This document shows positions 8,411-17,543 of a DNA stretch of 64,000 nt, one piece after another. How positions within the stretch are numbered: position 1 is the stretch's first letter; each line of letters starts with the position of its first letter. Source of the stretch: Anaerolineae bacterium (GTDB taxonomy: Bacteria > Chloroflexota > Anaerolineae > Aggregatilineales > Phototrophicaceae); contig JAHDWN010000011.1 in the NCBI GenBank assembly GCA_023382675.1, forward strand, positions 103,996 through 167,995, written 5' to 3'. The notes under the pieces are model-generated. The model ran no database searches. It was not told the DNA's origin and saw nothing but the letters and a program-made list of their open reading frames with translations. The translations under genes were made by a program, and so were the position numbers.

Positions 8411-9817
8411 ATGGCTAAAGAATACGATGTCGTGGTGATGGGAGCAGGTCCCGGCGGTTACGTCGCCGCGATTCGTGCCAGCCAGCTCGGCATGAAGGTG
8501 GCAATCATCGAGAAGCAGTATTGGGGCGGAGTCTGCCTCAATGTCGGCTGTATTCCCTCGAAAGCGTTGCTGAAGAATGCAGAAATTGCCCACCTCCTGA
8601 AACACGAAACCAAAGCTTTCGGCATCAACATCGATGGCAAAGTGTCCATGGATTACGCCGTAGCCTTCGAGCGCAGTCGCAAGGTCGCGGATGGTCGCGT
8701 CAAGGGCGTACGTTTCCTGATGCGCAAGAACAAGATCGATGAGTACGACGGTTGGGGTGAATTCACCGACCCGCACACGATCAAAGTCACACTCAACGGC
8801 GGCGGCGAAGAAACGCTCAGCTTCAAGGCGTGCATCCTGGCGACCGGCGCGACGACACGGCTGATCCCGAACACGAGTCTGAGCGAGCGCGTCGTCACCT
8901 ACGAAGAGCAGATCATGGAAAGCGCGCTGCCGAAGTCGATCATCATCGCCGGGGCGGGCGCAATCGGCATGGAATTCGCCTACGTCCATCACAACTACGG
9001 CGTCGATGTGACCGTGGTCGAATTCCTCGAAAGGCCGCTGCCCCTGGAAGACGAAGAAGTCTCGGAAGAGCTGCGCAAGCAGTACAAACGCCTGGGCGTC
9101 AAGGTCTTGACGAGCACACGTGTCGACAAGATCGAAGACACCGGCAAGAACGTGCGCGTGACCGTTACCAACATGGCGGACAACACCCAGCAGGTGCTGG
9201 AAGCAGATAAGTGCCTGCAAGCCATCGGCTTCAAGCCGCGCGTGGAAGGCTACGGCTTGGACAAGGCGGGCGTGGCGCTGACCGAACGTGGCGCAGTCGC
9301 CATCAATGGGCACATGCAGACGAATGTGCCGCATATTTACGCTATCGGCGATGTCACCGCCAAACTGATGCTGGCACACGTGGCCGAGGCCATGGGCGTG
9401 ATCGCCGCCGAGCGCATTGCGGGCGTGCCAAGCATCGAGCTGGACTTTGACATGATGCCGCGCGCCACCTACTGCCAGCCGCAGGTCGCCAGCTTCGGTT
9501 ACACCGAAAAGCAGGCGCGCGACAAAGGCTACGACATCAACGTCGCCAAGTTCCCCTTCCAGGCGAACGGCAAGGCGCACGGCCTGAATGACACGGTCGG
9601 CTTCGTCAAGCTGATCAGCGACAAGAAGTATGGCGAAATCCTTGGCGGACACATGATCGGGCCTGACGTGACCGAGCTGCTGCCGGAACTGACGCTCGCG
9701 CGCTACGCCGAACTGACAGCGGAAGAGATCGCGCGCAACGTCCATGCCCATCCGACGCTGAGCGAGGCCATCAAAGAGGCCGCGCATGGCCTGGAAGGCC
9801 ACATGATCAACTTATAG
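8411..9817 (+). CDS. lpdA: Dihydrolipoyl dehydrogenase
   Basis: FAD-dependent disulfide oxidoreductase, the E3 component of 2-oxoacid dehydrogenase or glycine cleavage complexes; 468 aa. The N-terminal FAD-binding [10 protein letters not shown] motif (11-20) is followed by the redox disulfide C42/C47 ([13 protein letters not shown]). The NAD-binding Rossmann motif is [10 protein letters not shown], and the C-terminal HAHPTLSE supplies the catalytic His-Glu pair. An in-frame TTG lies 15 nt upstream, but GGAG at 8398-8401 fits the ATG at 8411 with 9-nt spacing. No E1/E2 genes are adjacent, so it is a free-standing copy. A TATAAT at 8365-8370 may be its -10 element. Confidence 0.93.
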   Translation: MAKEYDVVVMGAGPGGYVAAIRASQLGMKVAIIEKQYWGGVCLNVGCIPSKALLKNAEIAHLLKHETKAFGINIDGKVSMDYAVAFERSRKVADGRVKGVRFLMRKNKIDEYDGWGEFTDPHTIKVTLNGGGEETLSFKACILATGATTRLIPNTSLSERVVTYEEQIMESALPKSIIIAGAGAIGMEFAYVHHNYGVDVTVVEFLERPLPLEDEEVSEELRKQYKRLGVKVLTSTRVDKIEDTGKNVRVTVTNMADNTQQVLEADKCLQAIGFKPRVEGYGLDKAGVALTERGAVAINGHMQTNVPHIYAIGDVTAKLMLAHVAEAMGVIAAERIAGVPSIELDFDMMPRATYCQPQVASFGYTEKQARDKGYDINVAKFPFQANGKAHGLNDTVGFVKLISDKKYGEILGGHMIGPDVTELLPELTLARYAELTAEEIARNVHAHPTLSEAIKEAAHGLEGHMINL

Positions 9818-9847
9818 CCGCCGATGCTGGATGTGTGGGACGATCAT

Positions 9848-9894
9848 CGACCAAGGCGGGGGCGATCTTCGAGGGTTGCCGCCCGCCTTGGTCG
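9848..9894 (+). terminator. Long perfect hairpin after lpdA
   Basis: Perfect 13-bp arms CGACCAAGGCGGG (9848-9860) and CCCGCCTTGGTCG (9882-9894) with a 21-nt loop, 30 nt after the lpdA stop. There is no T tract, so it may be a Rho-assisted terminator or an mRNA-end stabiliser rather than a classical intrinsic terminator. Confidence 0.55.
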
Positions 9895-10309
9895 TCGAGA
9901 TTAGTCTCTGATGAACCCGCCCCTGACACTATTGACCAACTGTACAAAGTTTTCTATCATCCAGTGTGATGATTGAAATTATCGTGATTCGGCAGCGGAC
10001 GCTATGGTGATTGTGACGAATTCAATCTGTGTCACCACCTTCCGACGCACCCTTGGGGCGCGGCTGAATACAATTCGTCTGCATCCCGGCTGGAGAATTT
10101 CTGACGACAGCCGCCCTCCAGAACACGCCTGAGTGTTCAAACTTTCCCACGGATTTTTGTAAACAATAGCCAAATCATCGGTATCCGATGGGGATAGCTC
10201 CCTCGTCGGTAATGTTTCACCAATCATGACCAGGATCATTGGTCAATCATGACAACGGAAAGCTGAATTGTCTGTGGCATAGTCGTTACGACTTGCAGGA
10301 GGTTGGATT
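9895..10309. other. Non-coding leader region before the mrp operon
   Basis: About 415 bp with no convincing gene. Open frames on the minus strand here lack ribosome sites and look incidental. An inverted repeat TGACCA/TGGTCA (10227-10232 and 10240-10245) lies about 65 bp before the mrpA start and could be an operator. A strong AGGAGG (10297-10302) precedes the GTG at 10310. Confidence 0.4.
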
Positions 10310-13150
10310 GTGACATTTGCGCTGATTGTCACAGCGTCATTTATCAGTGCTCTCGTGATCAGTGTGTTCGGTGCGCGTCTCCGCGCCACTCTGCAAGGCT
10401 GGCTGCTGGCGCTGGTGATGGTCATGCTGTTCGCGCTGGCACTCGGCCAGCTCCCCGCAGTCGGCGACCAGGGTATGACTGTCTTCTCCGTCGCCTGGGT
10501 ACCTTCACTGGGTCTGAATCTGACACTCTACGCCGATGGGCTGGCGCTGCTGTTTGTATTGCTCGTGACGGGCATCGGCGTGGCGGTCATGCTCTACGGC
10601 GGCTACTATTTTGCACATGAGGACAAAGCCGAAGCCGCGCGCTTCCTGGCGCTGATGATGGCTTTCAGCGGCAGTATGCTGGCGCTGGTGCTGGCGGGCA
10701 ACGTCTTCACCCTGTTCATCGCCTGGGAAGCGACGAGCATCATTTCGTTCTTGCTCATCGGCTTCAAGGGCAAGAAGGACGAGTCAGCGCGCGCAGGCGC
10801 GTCGCAGGCGCTCGTCATCACAGCAGGCGGCGGGCTGGCGCTGCTGGTTGGGCTGCTGCTGGTGAGCGCGGCAACGGGCAGCAGCGAATTCAACCAGATT
10901 CTCACGAGCGGCGATCTGCTGCGCGAACATCCGTGGTACACCGGAATCGCCATCCTGCTCATGCTCGGCGCGTTCAGCAAGAGCGCGCAGTTTCCGCTGC
11001 ACTTCTGGCTGCCGGGCGCGATGGCTGCACCGACACCGGCCAGTTCATTTTTGCATTCTGCGACCATGGTCAAGGCGGGCATCTACCTGCTGGCGCGCTT
11101 TTCCCCGGTGCTGGGCGATACCAGCCTGTGGGTGACAGCACTCGTCGGCGTGGGGCTGACGACGCTGGCAATCGGCGCGCTCTTTGCCCTCGTTCAGCGT
11201 GATCTCAAGGCGGCGCTCGCCTACTCGACCATCAGCCAGTTAGGCGCGCTCGTTGCCCTCATTGGTCTGCCGGAAGCGCACGGTATCAAGGCAGCTATGC
11301 TCGGCATCATCGCCCACGCGCTCTATAAGTGTGCGCTCTTCCTGGTGGCGGGCGGTGTCGATCACGCCACGGGTACGCGCTTGATCGAGCGGCTCGGCGG
11401 TCTGTGGCAGCGGATGGGCGGATTCGCCGCGGTCAGTGCGCTGGCGTGCCTGTCGATGGCCGGTGTGCCGCCGCTGCTCGGCTTCGTCGCTAAAGAGACG
11501 CTGCTGGAAGCCATGATCGAACAGCCGATCCTGCTCGCCATCACCGTGATCAGCGCGGCGTTGACAGTGGCCATGGCGCTCATCCTGTTCTGGGATGTCT
11601 TCATGGGTACCCTCCGCGACGCGCACATTCGCGAGCACTTCCACGCTAACCCGCGTCTGCTGGTCGGCGGGCCAGGCATCCTGGCAGCGGCATCCTTGAT
11701 CATGGGCATTGGCATCGAGCCACTGCTTTCACCACCGGTTTCGGCAGCGGCGGGGAAGCCGATCTCGCTCTACCTGCTGCCAGCGGAGGTAAATCTGGCG
11801 TTGCTACTCAGTATCGGCGCCCTGGCCGGCGGTGCGGTCATCTTCGCGACACGGCAGACCTGGCGCTCATGGACCGTGACTCCGTTCATCAGCGGCGAAC
11901 GAGTCTATCGGGCGCTGCTCGGCCTTGTCGAAAAAGCCGGTGACATGGTACTGGCTACGCAGAACGGCAAAATCCGTTCATATCTCCGTGTTATTCTGGC
12001 AACAGTCGCTGTCCTGCTGCTTTTGATCATCCCAGGTGAAATCAGCTCGCTCAACCGGCTGACCTTCAGTGTCAGCGGCGCGAGCGACGTGCTTAAAGGT
12101 CTGCTACTCCTGATGGCGCTGAGCGCGGCGCTTGCCAGTGTTCTATTCCGCCAGCATTTATTGGCTGTATTGGCGCTCGGCGTCTCCGGCTACACCATCG
12201 GGGGCATATACCTGCTCGAACCCGCGCCGGACGTGGCCTTAGTGCAGTTCCTGGTCGAAACGCTGGCAACGGTGCTTCTGATCCTGGTGCTGGTGCGCAC
12301 CAGCGAAAAAGAGCGCAAGCAGGCAATGGAGCGCATCTGGCATCAATCACGCCCAGGGCTGTTCCGCGACATTGCTATATCAGTCACCATTGGCCTGGGC
12401 GTGACCGTGTTCGCACTGGCAGCAGTCAGCCACCGCCCGACCCCCAATCCGATTTCGAACTGGTATCTGGCGAACGCGCTGCCGGAAGTGGGCGTCAATG
12501 ACGTGGTTGGCAGCATCATCACCGACTTTCGCGGTATGGATACCATCATCGAGATCGCAGTCTTCGGCATGGCTGCGCTCGGAGTATTGTCGGTCTTGAC
12601 ACGCCAGTCGCCCGGTCGAGTCGTGCGGGTGAATCTATTCCGACGCATGGCTCCCGTAGAAGAAGTTTCTGCTCCTGTTGAAACCGCCAAAGAGGTGCAG
12701 CGCGCCAATGTACTCAATCCACGCGACAATCCGATCATGCGCACGGTTGCGTCGCTGGTGCCGCCTTTCGCCATCATGCTCGCGCTGGCCCAGATCTTTT
12801 ACGGCGGGTCCGCGCCGGGCGATGGCTTCACGGCAGGCGTGATCAGCGGGCTGGCAATCGCACTCTCCTACGTCGTCTATGGCTACGAGGAGACGAAACG
12901 CCGCTTGCGCTGGCTACACCCCGCACCGCTGATCGGCGTTGGGCTGACGCTGGCGCTGGCGAACGCGATCTTTCCTCTGCTGCTCGGCGAGTCATTCCTG
13001 GCCCATCTGAGCGTCTATGGCGTTTCTTTCGCCGGTATTCATCTGGCATCCACGACCGTTTTCGAGATCGCGATCTGGCTGACGGTGCTCGGCGGCGTCA
13101 GCACGATCATGGACTCGTTATCCCATCCGGAAGAGGTTGAGACTCTATGA
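10310..13150 (+). CDS. mrpA: Mrp-type Na+/H+ antiporter subunit A with fused MrpB domain
   Basis: Large integral membrane subunit, 946 aa, of the Mrp/Mnh cation-proton antiporter, homologous to NuoL/ND5. It shows the proton-channel core (FIAWEATSIISFLLIGFKGKK near 145; KSAQFPLHFWLPGAMAAPTPASSFLHSATMV near 225-255; the ALAYSTISQLG helix). The last 150 residues (from about NPIMRTVASLVPPFAIML) form an MrpB/MnhB-like domain. No separate mrpB follows, so A and B are fused. GTG start with AGGAGG 7 nt upstream. First gene of a six-gene overlapping operon; the complex exports Na+ using the proton gradient. Confidence 0.93.
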   Translation: MTFALIVTASFISALVISVFGARLRATLQGWLLALVMVMLFALALGQLPAVGDQGMTVFSVAWVPSLGLNLTLYADGLALLFVLLVTGIGVAVMLYGGYYFAHEDKAEAARFLALMMAFSGSMLALVLAGNVFTLFIAWEATSIISFLLIGFKGKKDESARAGASQALVITAGGGLALLVGLLLVSAATGSSEFNQILTSGDLLREHPWYTGIAILLMLGAFSKSAQFPLHFWLPGAMAAPTPASSFLHSATMVKAGIYLLARFSPVLGDTSLWVTALVGVGLTTLAIGALFALVQRDLKAALAYSTISQLGALVALIGLPEAHGIKAAMLGIIAHALYKCALFLVAGGVDHATGTRLIERLGGLWQRMGGFAAVSALACLSMAGVPPLLGFVAKETLLEAMIEQPILLAITVISAALTVAMALILFWDVFMGTLRDAHIREHFHANPRLLVGGPGILAAASLIMGIGIEPLLSPPVSAAAGKPISLYLLPAEVNLALLLSIGALAGGAVIFATRQTWRSWTVTPFISGERVYRALLGLVEKAGDMVLATQNGKIRSYLRVILATVAVLLLLIIPGEISSLNRLTFSVSGASDVLKGLLLLMALSAALASVLFRQHLLAVLALGVSGYTIGGIYLLEPAPDVALVQFLVETLATVLLILVLVRTSEKERKQAMERIWHQSRPGLFRDIAISVTIGLGVTVFALAAVSHRPTPNPISNWYLANALPEVGVNDVVGSIITDFRGMDTIIEIAVFGMAALGVLSVLTRQSPGRVVRVNLFRRMAPVEEVSAPVETAKEVQRANVLNPRDNPIMRTVASLVPPFAIMLALAQIFYGGSAPGDGFTAGVISGLAIALSYVVYGYEETKRRLRWLHPAPLIGVGLTLALANAIFPLLLGESFLAHLSVYGVSFAGIHLASTTVFEIAIWLTVLGGVSTIMDSLSHPEEVETL

Positions 13151-13491
13151 ACACGTTATTTGCGATTGCAACCGGCGTTATGTTTGCCATCGGGGTGTTT
13201 CAAGTCCTGCGCCGGGATCTGATCAAAGCGGCGATGGGCTTCAACATCCTGTTCACAGCGGTGAACCTGCTGCTGCTGGCGGTCGGCGCGTTCAACGGCA
13301 CGAGCGCCGCCTACGTCGATGACGCTAACCAGATCGCCGGGCAGCCGAGCGATCCACTCGTGCAAGCACTACTCCTGACCGCCGTCGTCATCAGCTTTGG
13401 ATCGTATGCGGTGCTGCTCGGCTTCCTGGCCGTGACTTCGCGTCGCTTTCAGACCGTTGACGGCGACGAGATGCGCCGTTTGAGCGGCTAG
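13147..13491 (+). CDS. mrpC: Mrp antiporter subunit C
   Basis: Small NuoK-like membrane subunit of 114 aa with three predicted helices. It contains the family pattern GVFQVLRRDLIKAAMGFNIL and a QALLLTAVVISFG helix with conserved polar residues. The ATG overlaps the mrpA stop (ATGA), so translation is probably coupled. Works in the Mrp hetero-oligomer with subunits A, D, E, F and G. Confidence 0.92.
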   Translation: MNTLFAIATGVMFAIGVFQVLRRDLIKAAMGFNILFTAVNLLLLAVGAFNGTSAAYVDDANQIAGQPSDPLVQALLLTAVVISFGSYAVLLGFLAVTSRRFQTVDGDEMRRLSG

Positions 13492-13506
13492 GCCAGAGGA
13501 CACGCG

Positions 13507-14991
13507 ATGCCAAACGCTCTTCTGCTTGGTCCGGTTTTCATCCCGCTGACGGCGTCGGCGCTCACGATTGTGACCGCGGGCAACCGCAGCCTCCAGCACC
13601 TGATCGCGATTACGTCGGGCGTGCTCGCCTGGCTGAGTGCTATCGGCGTGCTGCTCGCAAATCTCAGCCAGGGCGTCCAGACGTATGCCATCGGTGGCTG
13701 GCAGCCACCGCATGGTATCGTCTTCGTCGGCGATCAACTTTCGTCGTTCTTTGCGGTGATGGCAACCACCGTGCTTCTGGCTGGCATCATCTACATCCTG
13801 GGCTGCAAGGACAAGTCCGTCAGCTATCCGACGTTCATGCCGCTGTTCCTGGCGATGAGCGCTGGCTTGAGTGGCGCGCTCTACACCGGCGACATTTTCA
13901 CGCTGTTCGTCTTCATCGAGCTAATGGTGATCTCGTCGGTCATCATGGTGGCGATTTCGGACAACCGCCTCGGCCTGGAAGCGGCCATCAAGTACCTGTT
14001 CATCAGCGCGATGGGCACGCTCTTTCTGCTCTTTGGCATCGGCGCGCTCTACGCCACTTTCGGCACGCTTAACATGGCGGACATCGCGCGACTGTTGTCG
14101 AGCGGTGAGCGCCCCCTGCTGGCGGAGGCCGCGGCAGTCATGCTGGCCTGCGCCTTTCTGCTCAAGAGCGCTGTCTTCCCGTTCCATTTCTGGCAGCCGG
14201 ACTTCCACACAACCGCGCCGACACCCCTCAGCGCGATGCTGTCGTCTGTGGTCGTCAAGGTCGGCGTCTACGGTCTGCTTCGTCTGGTCACGCTGCTGTT
14301 CACTTCCGAGTCGGGCACCATCCAGACGATCCTGATCGTGCTCGGCGTCATCGGCGTCTTCTTCGGCAGTCTGGCGGCACTGCGCACCTATGATGCAAAG
14401 CGGCTGCTGGCGTATTCGACCTTCGGGCAAATCGGCTTCATCCTCGTCGGCATCGGCTGGGGGACACCAGCGGCGCTGGCAGCGGCGCTCGTCTACACCT
14501 TCAATCACGCGCTGATCAAGTCATCGCTGCTGATGCTTACGGGCGTCGTCTCCAGTCACACGCTTGGCAAGACGGCGCGCATCAGCGAGATCGGCGGCAT
14601 CGGCAACAAGATGGTCTTGACCGGCGGCTTGTACTTCATCGGCGGGCTAGCGCTCGCAGGTGTGCCGCCACTCAACGGCTTCATCAGCAAACTGGCGTTG
14701 GCCCAGAGCGGTGTCGAGGCCAATGATTGGGTGACTCTCGGCCTGATCGTTGGCGCGGGCATACTCACCCTGATCTACATGTCTCGCACTTGGCAGCACA
14801 TTTTCCAGCGCGCGCCGGAAGAAGGCGTGAAAGCCAAGCCGAACGGCGACAGCCCACTTGCGCCTGCGCTCTTGATCGCCGGGTGTATTTTTCTCGGTTT
14901 CTACGCGCAGCCGCTTCTCGACCTGGCAACGCGCACGGTGACGCAAATCGGCAATCCGCAAGTCTACATTCAGGCAGTTTTTGGAGGTTGA
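13507..14991 (+). CDS. mrpD: Mrp antiporter subunit D
   Basis: NuoM/NuoN-like membrane subunit, 494 aa, paralogous to the core of MrpA. Key segments include the FVFIELMVISSVIMVA helix with the conserved Glu, the KSAVFPFHFWQPDFHTTAPTP loop, the RLLAYSTFGQIGFILVG helix and the FNHALIKSSLLML helix with His/Lys of the proton path. It lies 15 bp after mrpC and 3 bp before mrpE, consistent with one transcript. Confidence 0.93.
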   Translation: MPNALLLGPVFIPLTASALTIVTAGNRSLQHLIAITSGVLAWLSAIGVLLANLSQGVQTYAIGGWQPPHGIVFVGDQLSSFFAVMATTVLLAGIIYILGCKDKSVSYPTFMPLFLAMSAGLSGALYTGDIFTLFVFIELMVISSVIMVAISDNRLGLEAAIKYLFISAMGTLFLLFGIGALYATFGTLNMADIARLLSSGERPLLAEAAAVMLACAFLLKSAVFPFHFWQPDFHTTAPTPLSAMLSSVVVKVGVYGLLRLVTLLFTSESGTIQTILIVLGVIGVFFGSLAALRTYDAKRLLAYSTFGQIGFILVGIGWGTPAALAAALVYTFNHALIKSSLLMLTGVVSSHTLGKTARISEIGGIGNKMVLTGGLYFIGGLALAGVPPLNGFISKLALAQSGVEANDWVTLGLIVGAGILTLIYMSRTWQHIFQRAPEEGVKAKPNGDSPLAPALLIAGCIFLGFYAQPLLDLATRTVTQIGNPQVYIQAVFGG

Positions 14992-14994
14992 ACG

Positions 14995-15492
14995 ATGTTG
15001 ATCTATGCAGTCCTGGCACTACCGTTGGCAGCCACCTGGATGGCGATCTCCAATCAGTTGACCGTGCAGAGTTTCTCCCTCGGCTACGCTGCGTCGATCC
15101 TGACGCTCGCGGCGATGCAACCGCGCGCCATCACGCTTAATTGGCGCTGTCTGCCGGATCAGGTGGTAGCACTGGTGGTGTACGTCGTGCGCCTGTTTGT
15201 AGATGTCGTGCTCTCCGGCCTCGAAGTTACCAGGCGTATCCTGTCGCCGGATATGGGGCTGAAACCGGGCATTGTCGCCATCCCGACGTTTGATGGTACG
15301 GCCAACAGCGTCGTCACTGCCCTGAGCGCAAACTCGATCACGCTGACCCCTGGTGAGCTGGTGGTCGAAACGGAAGACAACGCTTTGATGTACGTCCATG
15401 CACTCGACGTGGAGGACAGCGCCCGCAATGCCCCCGGTGAGCAGCACGCCCGTCTGGCGCTGATCTACCGCATCATCGGGGAGGGTTGCTGA
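14995..15492 (+). CDS. mrpE: Mrp antiporter subunit E
   Basis: 165-aa subunit with two N-terminal membrane helices followed by a cytosolic alpha/beta domain. It has the family markers VVYVVRLFVDVVLSGLEV and TANSVVTALSANSITLTPGELVVE. GGAGG lies 7 nt before the ATG, inside the end of mrpD. The TGA stop shares one base with the mrpF ATG. MrpE supports assembly or activity of the antiporter. Confidence 0.9.
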   Translation: MLIYAVLALPLAATWMAISNQLTVQSFSLGYAASILTLAAMQPRAITLNWRCLPDQVVALVVYVVRLFVDVVLSGLEVTRRILSPDMGLKPGIVAIPTFDGTANSVVTALSANSITLTPGELVVETEDNALMYVHALDVEDSARNAPGEQHARLALIYRIIGEGC

Positions 15493-15767
15493 TGAGCGAC
15501 GGGGCTAATCTGGCGCTGCAATTCGCCCTCTACGTCATGATCTTACTGCTGCTACCGGCGGCCTATCGTGTCTTTCGCGGGATCAACCATGCCGAGCGCC
15601 TGCAAGGAATCGACTTGATCACGACGCTGTTGATTGGCATCATTGTGCTGCTCGCGCTGGTGCTGAATTCAACCTTCGTGGTCGATATTGGCATCGCGCT
15701 GGCAGCGTTCAGCTTCGTCGGCACGGTCGCCATTGCCCGCTACCTGTCCGAAGGGAAGGTGTTCTGA
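15492..15767 (+). CDS. mrpF: Mrp antiporter subunit F
   Basis: Small membrane protein of about 91 aa with three helices, including the YRVFRGINHAERLQGIDLITTLLIG segment typical of MrpF/MnhF. The ATG at 15492 overlaps the mrpE stop and has GGGAGGG upstream. An in-frame TTG two codons earlier is less likely. Its own stop overlaps the mrpG start by one base. Confidence 0.9.
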   Translation: MSDGANLALQFALYVMILLLLPAAYRVFRGINHAERLQGIDLITTLLIGIIVLLALVLNSTFVVDIGIALAAFSFVGTVAIARYLSEGKVF

Positions 15768-16114
15768 TGAGCTTGCAAGAGATCATCGGCATCGTTCTCA
15801 TCTTCGGCGGTGTGTTCTTCAGCGCGGTCGGCACCCTGGGGGTCATCCGCCTGCCGGATGTCTACACACGCTTGCACGCTTCGGGCAAGGTCTCGACGTT
15901 GGGTCTGGTCGGGCTGCTGGCTGGCACGGCAGTGCTCATGCCGCAGACGACTATCAAGATGATCGTGCTGGCGCTATTCATGGTGATTACTGCGCCGGTC
16001 GCCTCGCACGCAATCGCGTCCGCCGCGTACCACCTGGGCATCAAACCTCAGGTGCAGCGCGACGATCTGGCCCGCCGGCGCGGCACACCGACGCCGGTGG
16101 TAAACGGAGAATGA
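15767..16114 (+). CDS. mrpG: Mrp antiporter subunit G
   Basis: 115-aa three-helix membrane subunit with the MrpG signature GTLGVIRLPDVYTRLHASGKVSTLG and the TAPVASHAIASAAY helix. It is the last subunit gene of the operon. The stop overlaps the ATG of a metallophosphoesterase (ATGA), so that gene is probably co-translated. Confidence 0.92.
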   Translation: MSLQEIIGIVLIFGGVFFSAVGTLGVIRLPDVYTRLHASGKVSTLGLVGLLAGTAVLMPQTTIKMIVLALFMVITAPVASHAIASAAYHLGIKPQVQRDDLARRRGTPTPVVNGE

Positions 16115-16992
16115 CGCGGATCGCCGTACTGTCTGACATTCATGGCAACTTACCCGCGCTCGACGCCGTCATCGAAGACATGGCGCAGTACGCGCCCGAT
16201 GCGGTCGTCGTCGCGGGGGATTTGATCAACCTGGGGCCGTTCTCGACCGAAGTCCTGGAGCGCGTTTTCGCACTCGGCTGGGCGGTCATTCGTGGCAATC
16301 ACGAGTTCTACCTGCTCAATCACGATACGCCACGCGCCCCGGAACACTGGCGAGCGTACACAACGCCCGCCTGGCTGCGCCGGACCATCTCTCTGCCTCT
16401 TCAGCGCCGCATCGCCGCACTGCCGGACATGCTGACGCTCTACTACCCCGACGCGCCGCCCCTACGCGTCGTCCATGGCTACCCCGACACACCCTGGGAT
16501 GGCATCTACCCCAGCACGCCCGATGTCGAAGTGCTCGCTCACTACCGCGACGTGGCGGAAGAAACGATTGTCTGTGGTCACATCCATCTGACACAGCAGC
16601 GGGAGGTGCGGCAAAATGGGCGCGGCTGGCAAATCTTCAACGCAGGCTCGCTCGGTGTACCGCTGAACGGGCGGCCCGGTGAAGCCCCATATTTGCTCCT
16701 TGACGGGGACACGCACGGCTGGCAGGCCACCTTCTTGCACGCCCGTTACGACCTTGCGCCGCTGTTGGACGCCCTGGAAAGCGACGCTTACTTCGCTGCC
16801 CACGGCGCATACGCCGTGCTCTACACCGAGGAATTCCGCACGGCGCGGCTGCGTATCTGGCCTTTCAACCAATGGCGCACGCAGCGTTATCCCGGCGTGA
16901 CGCCGACACAGGCGATGACCGACGAATTCCTGGCGTTAGGTGAGGGCATCTGGGACTACACCCACCCGGATTTCTGGCTCAATCGCGATTAG
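16111..16992 (+). CDS. Calcineurin-like metallophosphoesterase
   Basis: Cytoplasmic two-metal phosphoesterase of 293 aa, related to the YfcE/MJ0936 and ApaH-like families. All metal motifs are visible: LSDIHGN (D-x-H), VAGDLINLG (GD), IRGNHE (GNHE) and CGHIHLT (GH-x-H), followed by NAGSLGVPLNG. The ATG at 16111 overlaps the mrpG stop and gives the expected N-terminus; longer in-frame readings run through the mrpF/mrpG coding region and are not plausible. Substrate unknown (nucleotides, cyclic nucleotides or phosphoproteins). The coupling to mrp suggests co-expression, not necessarily shared function. Confidence 0.85.
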   Translation: MTRIAVLSDIHGNLPALDAVIEDMAQYAPDAVVVAGDLINLGPFSTEVLERVFALGWAVIRGNHEFYLLNHDTPRAPEHWRAYTTPAWLRRTISLPLQRRIAALPDMLTLYYPDAPPLRVVHGYPDTPWDGIYPSTPDVEVLAHYRDVAEETIVCGHIHLTQQREVRQNGRGWQIFNAGSLGVPLNGRPGEAPYLLLDGDTHGWQATFLHARYDLAPLLDALESDAYFAAHGAYAVLYTEEFRTARLRIWPFNQWRTQRYPGVTPTQAMTDEFLALGEGIWDYTHPDFWLNRD

Positions 16993-17129
16993 ACCTAACG
17001 CAAGGCTATATGTAGTCATGTGAGTCCACCGAGGCGGATTTGCAGCCGGGACTTGCTGGCGTGCGCGGCCAATTCGCGGCAAAATCAAGGCATTGTGGAT
17101 GCCGAATTGAGCATAGGGGAACACGGGTT

Positions 17130-17543
17130 ATGGCAACAACCGATGCGCCGGTAACGCGCCCTGACATCGACATATTGGACGCGATTCAACTCTGGATGAC
17201 CGGCTACCCGCCGCTGGTCAATGATCGCAAGCACATTCAGGTGCGGGTCGAGGATGGCGTAGTGCTCCTGAGCGGCAACGTCAAGACGCCGATCACGCGC
17301 AGCTACCTGCTCTCCCACATCAAGCAGATCGCCGGTGTGCAGGGTGTGGATGACAGCGCGCTCCATGACGACGAGACGATTCGCCTGAGCGTTGGGCCAG
17401 TGCTGACCAATGGCACTATCGGCCAAGTGGAATGGGGCACCGTCATCCTGGCAGGCAAGCTGCCCGAAGGCCCTGCACTGGATGCGTTGGTCGAACGTAT
17501 CGGCAAGATCGCGGGCGTCAAGCGGGTAGTTATGCCCGCCTAG
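17130..17543 (+). CDS. Tandem BON-domain protein
   Basis: 137-aa protein without a signal peptide. Two BON-like repeats are visible: residues about 15-80 (IQVRVEDGVVLLSGNVKTPITRS pattern with hydrophobic-Gly strands) and about 85-137 (WGTVILAGKLPEGPALDALVERI then GVKRV). BON domains bind phospholipids or other hydrophobic ligands in osmotic-stress and envelope proteins. The ATG at 17130 has AGGGGA 9 nt upstream. The gene ends in a 4-bp tail-to-tail overlap with the convergent glycosyltransferase. Confidence 0.75.
   Translation: MATTDAPVTRPDIDILDAIQLWMTGYPPLVNDRKHIQVRVEDGVVLLSGNVKTPITRSYLLSHIKQIAGVQGVDDSALHDDETIRLSVGPVLTNGTIGQVEWGTVILAGKLPEGPALDALVERIGKIAGVKRVVMPA

Noticed and set aside
8390..9802. 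Long open frame antisense to lpdA, similar to others antisense to sua5 (2284-3375) and the amidohydrolase (19029-20714)
   Set aside because: The sense genes are unmistakable. Long antisense frames are expected in GC-rich DNA, and these have no ribosome sites or recognisable domains.
9979..10239. 86-codon minus-strand frame before mrpA
   Set aside because: No Shine-Dalgarno, no domain, composition unlike neighbouring genes; more likely leader or spacer DNA.
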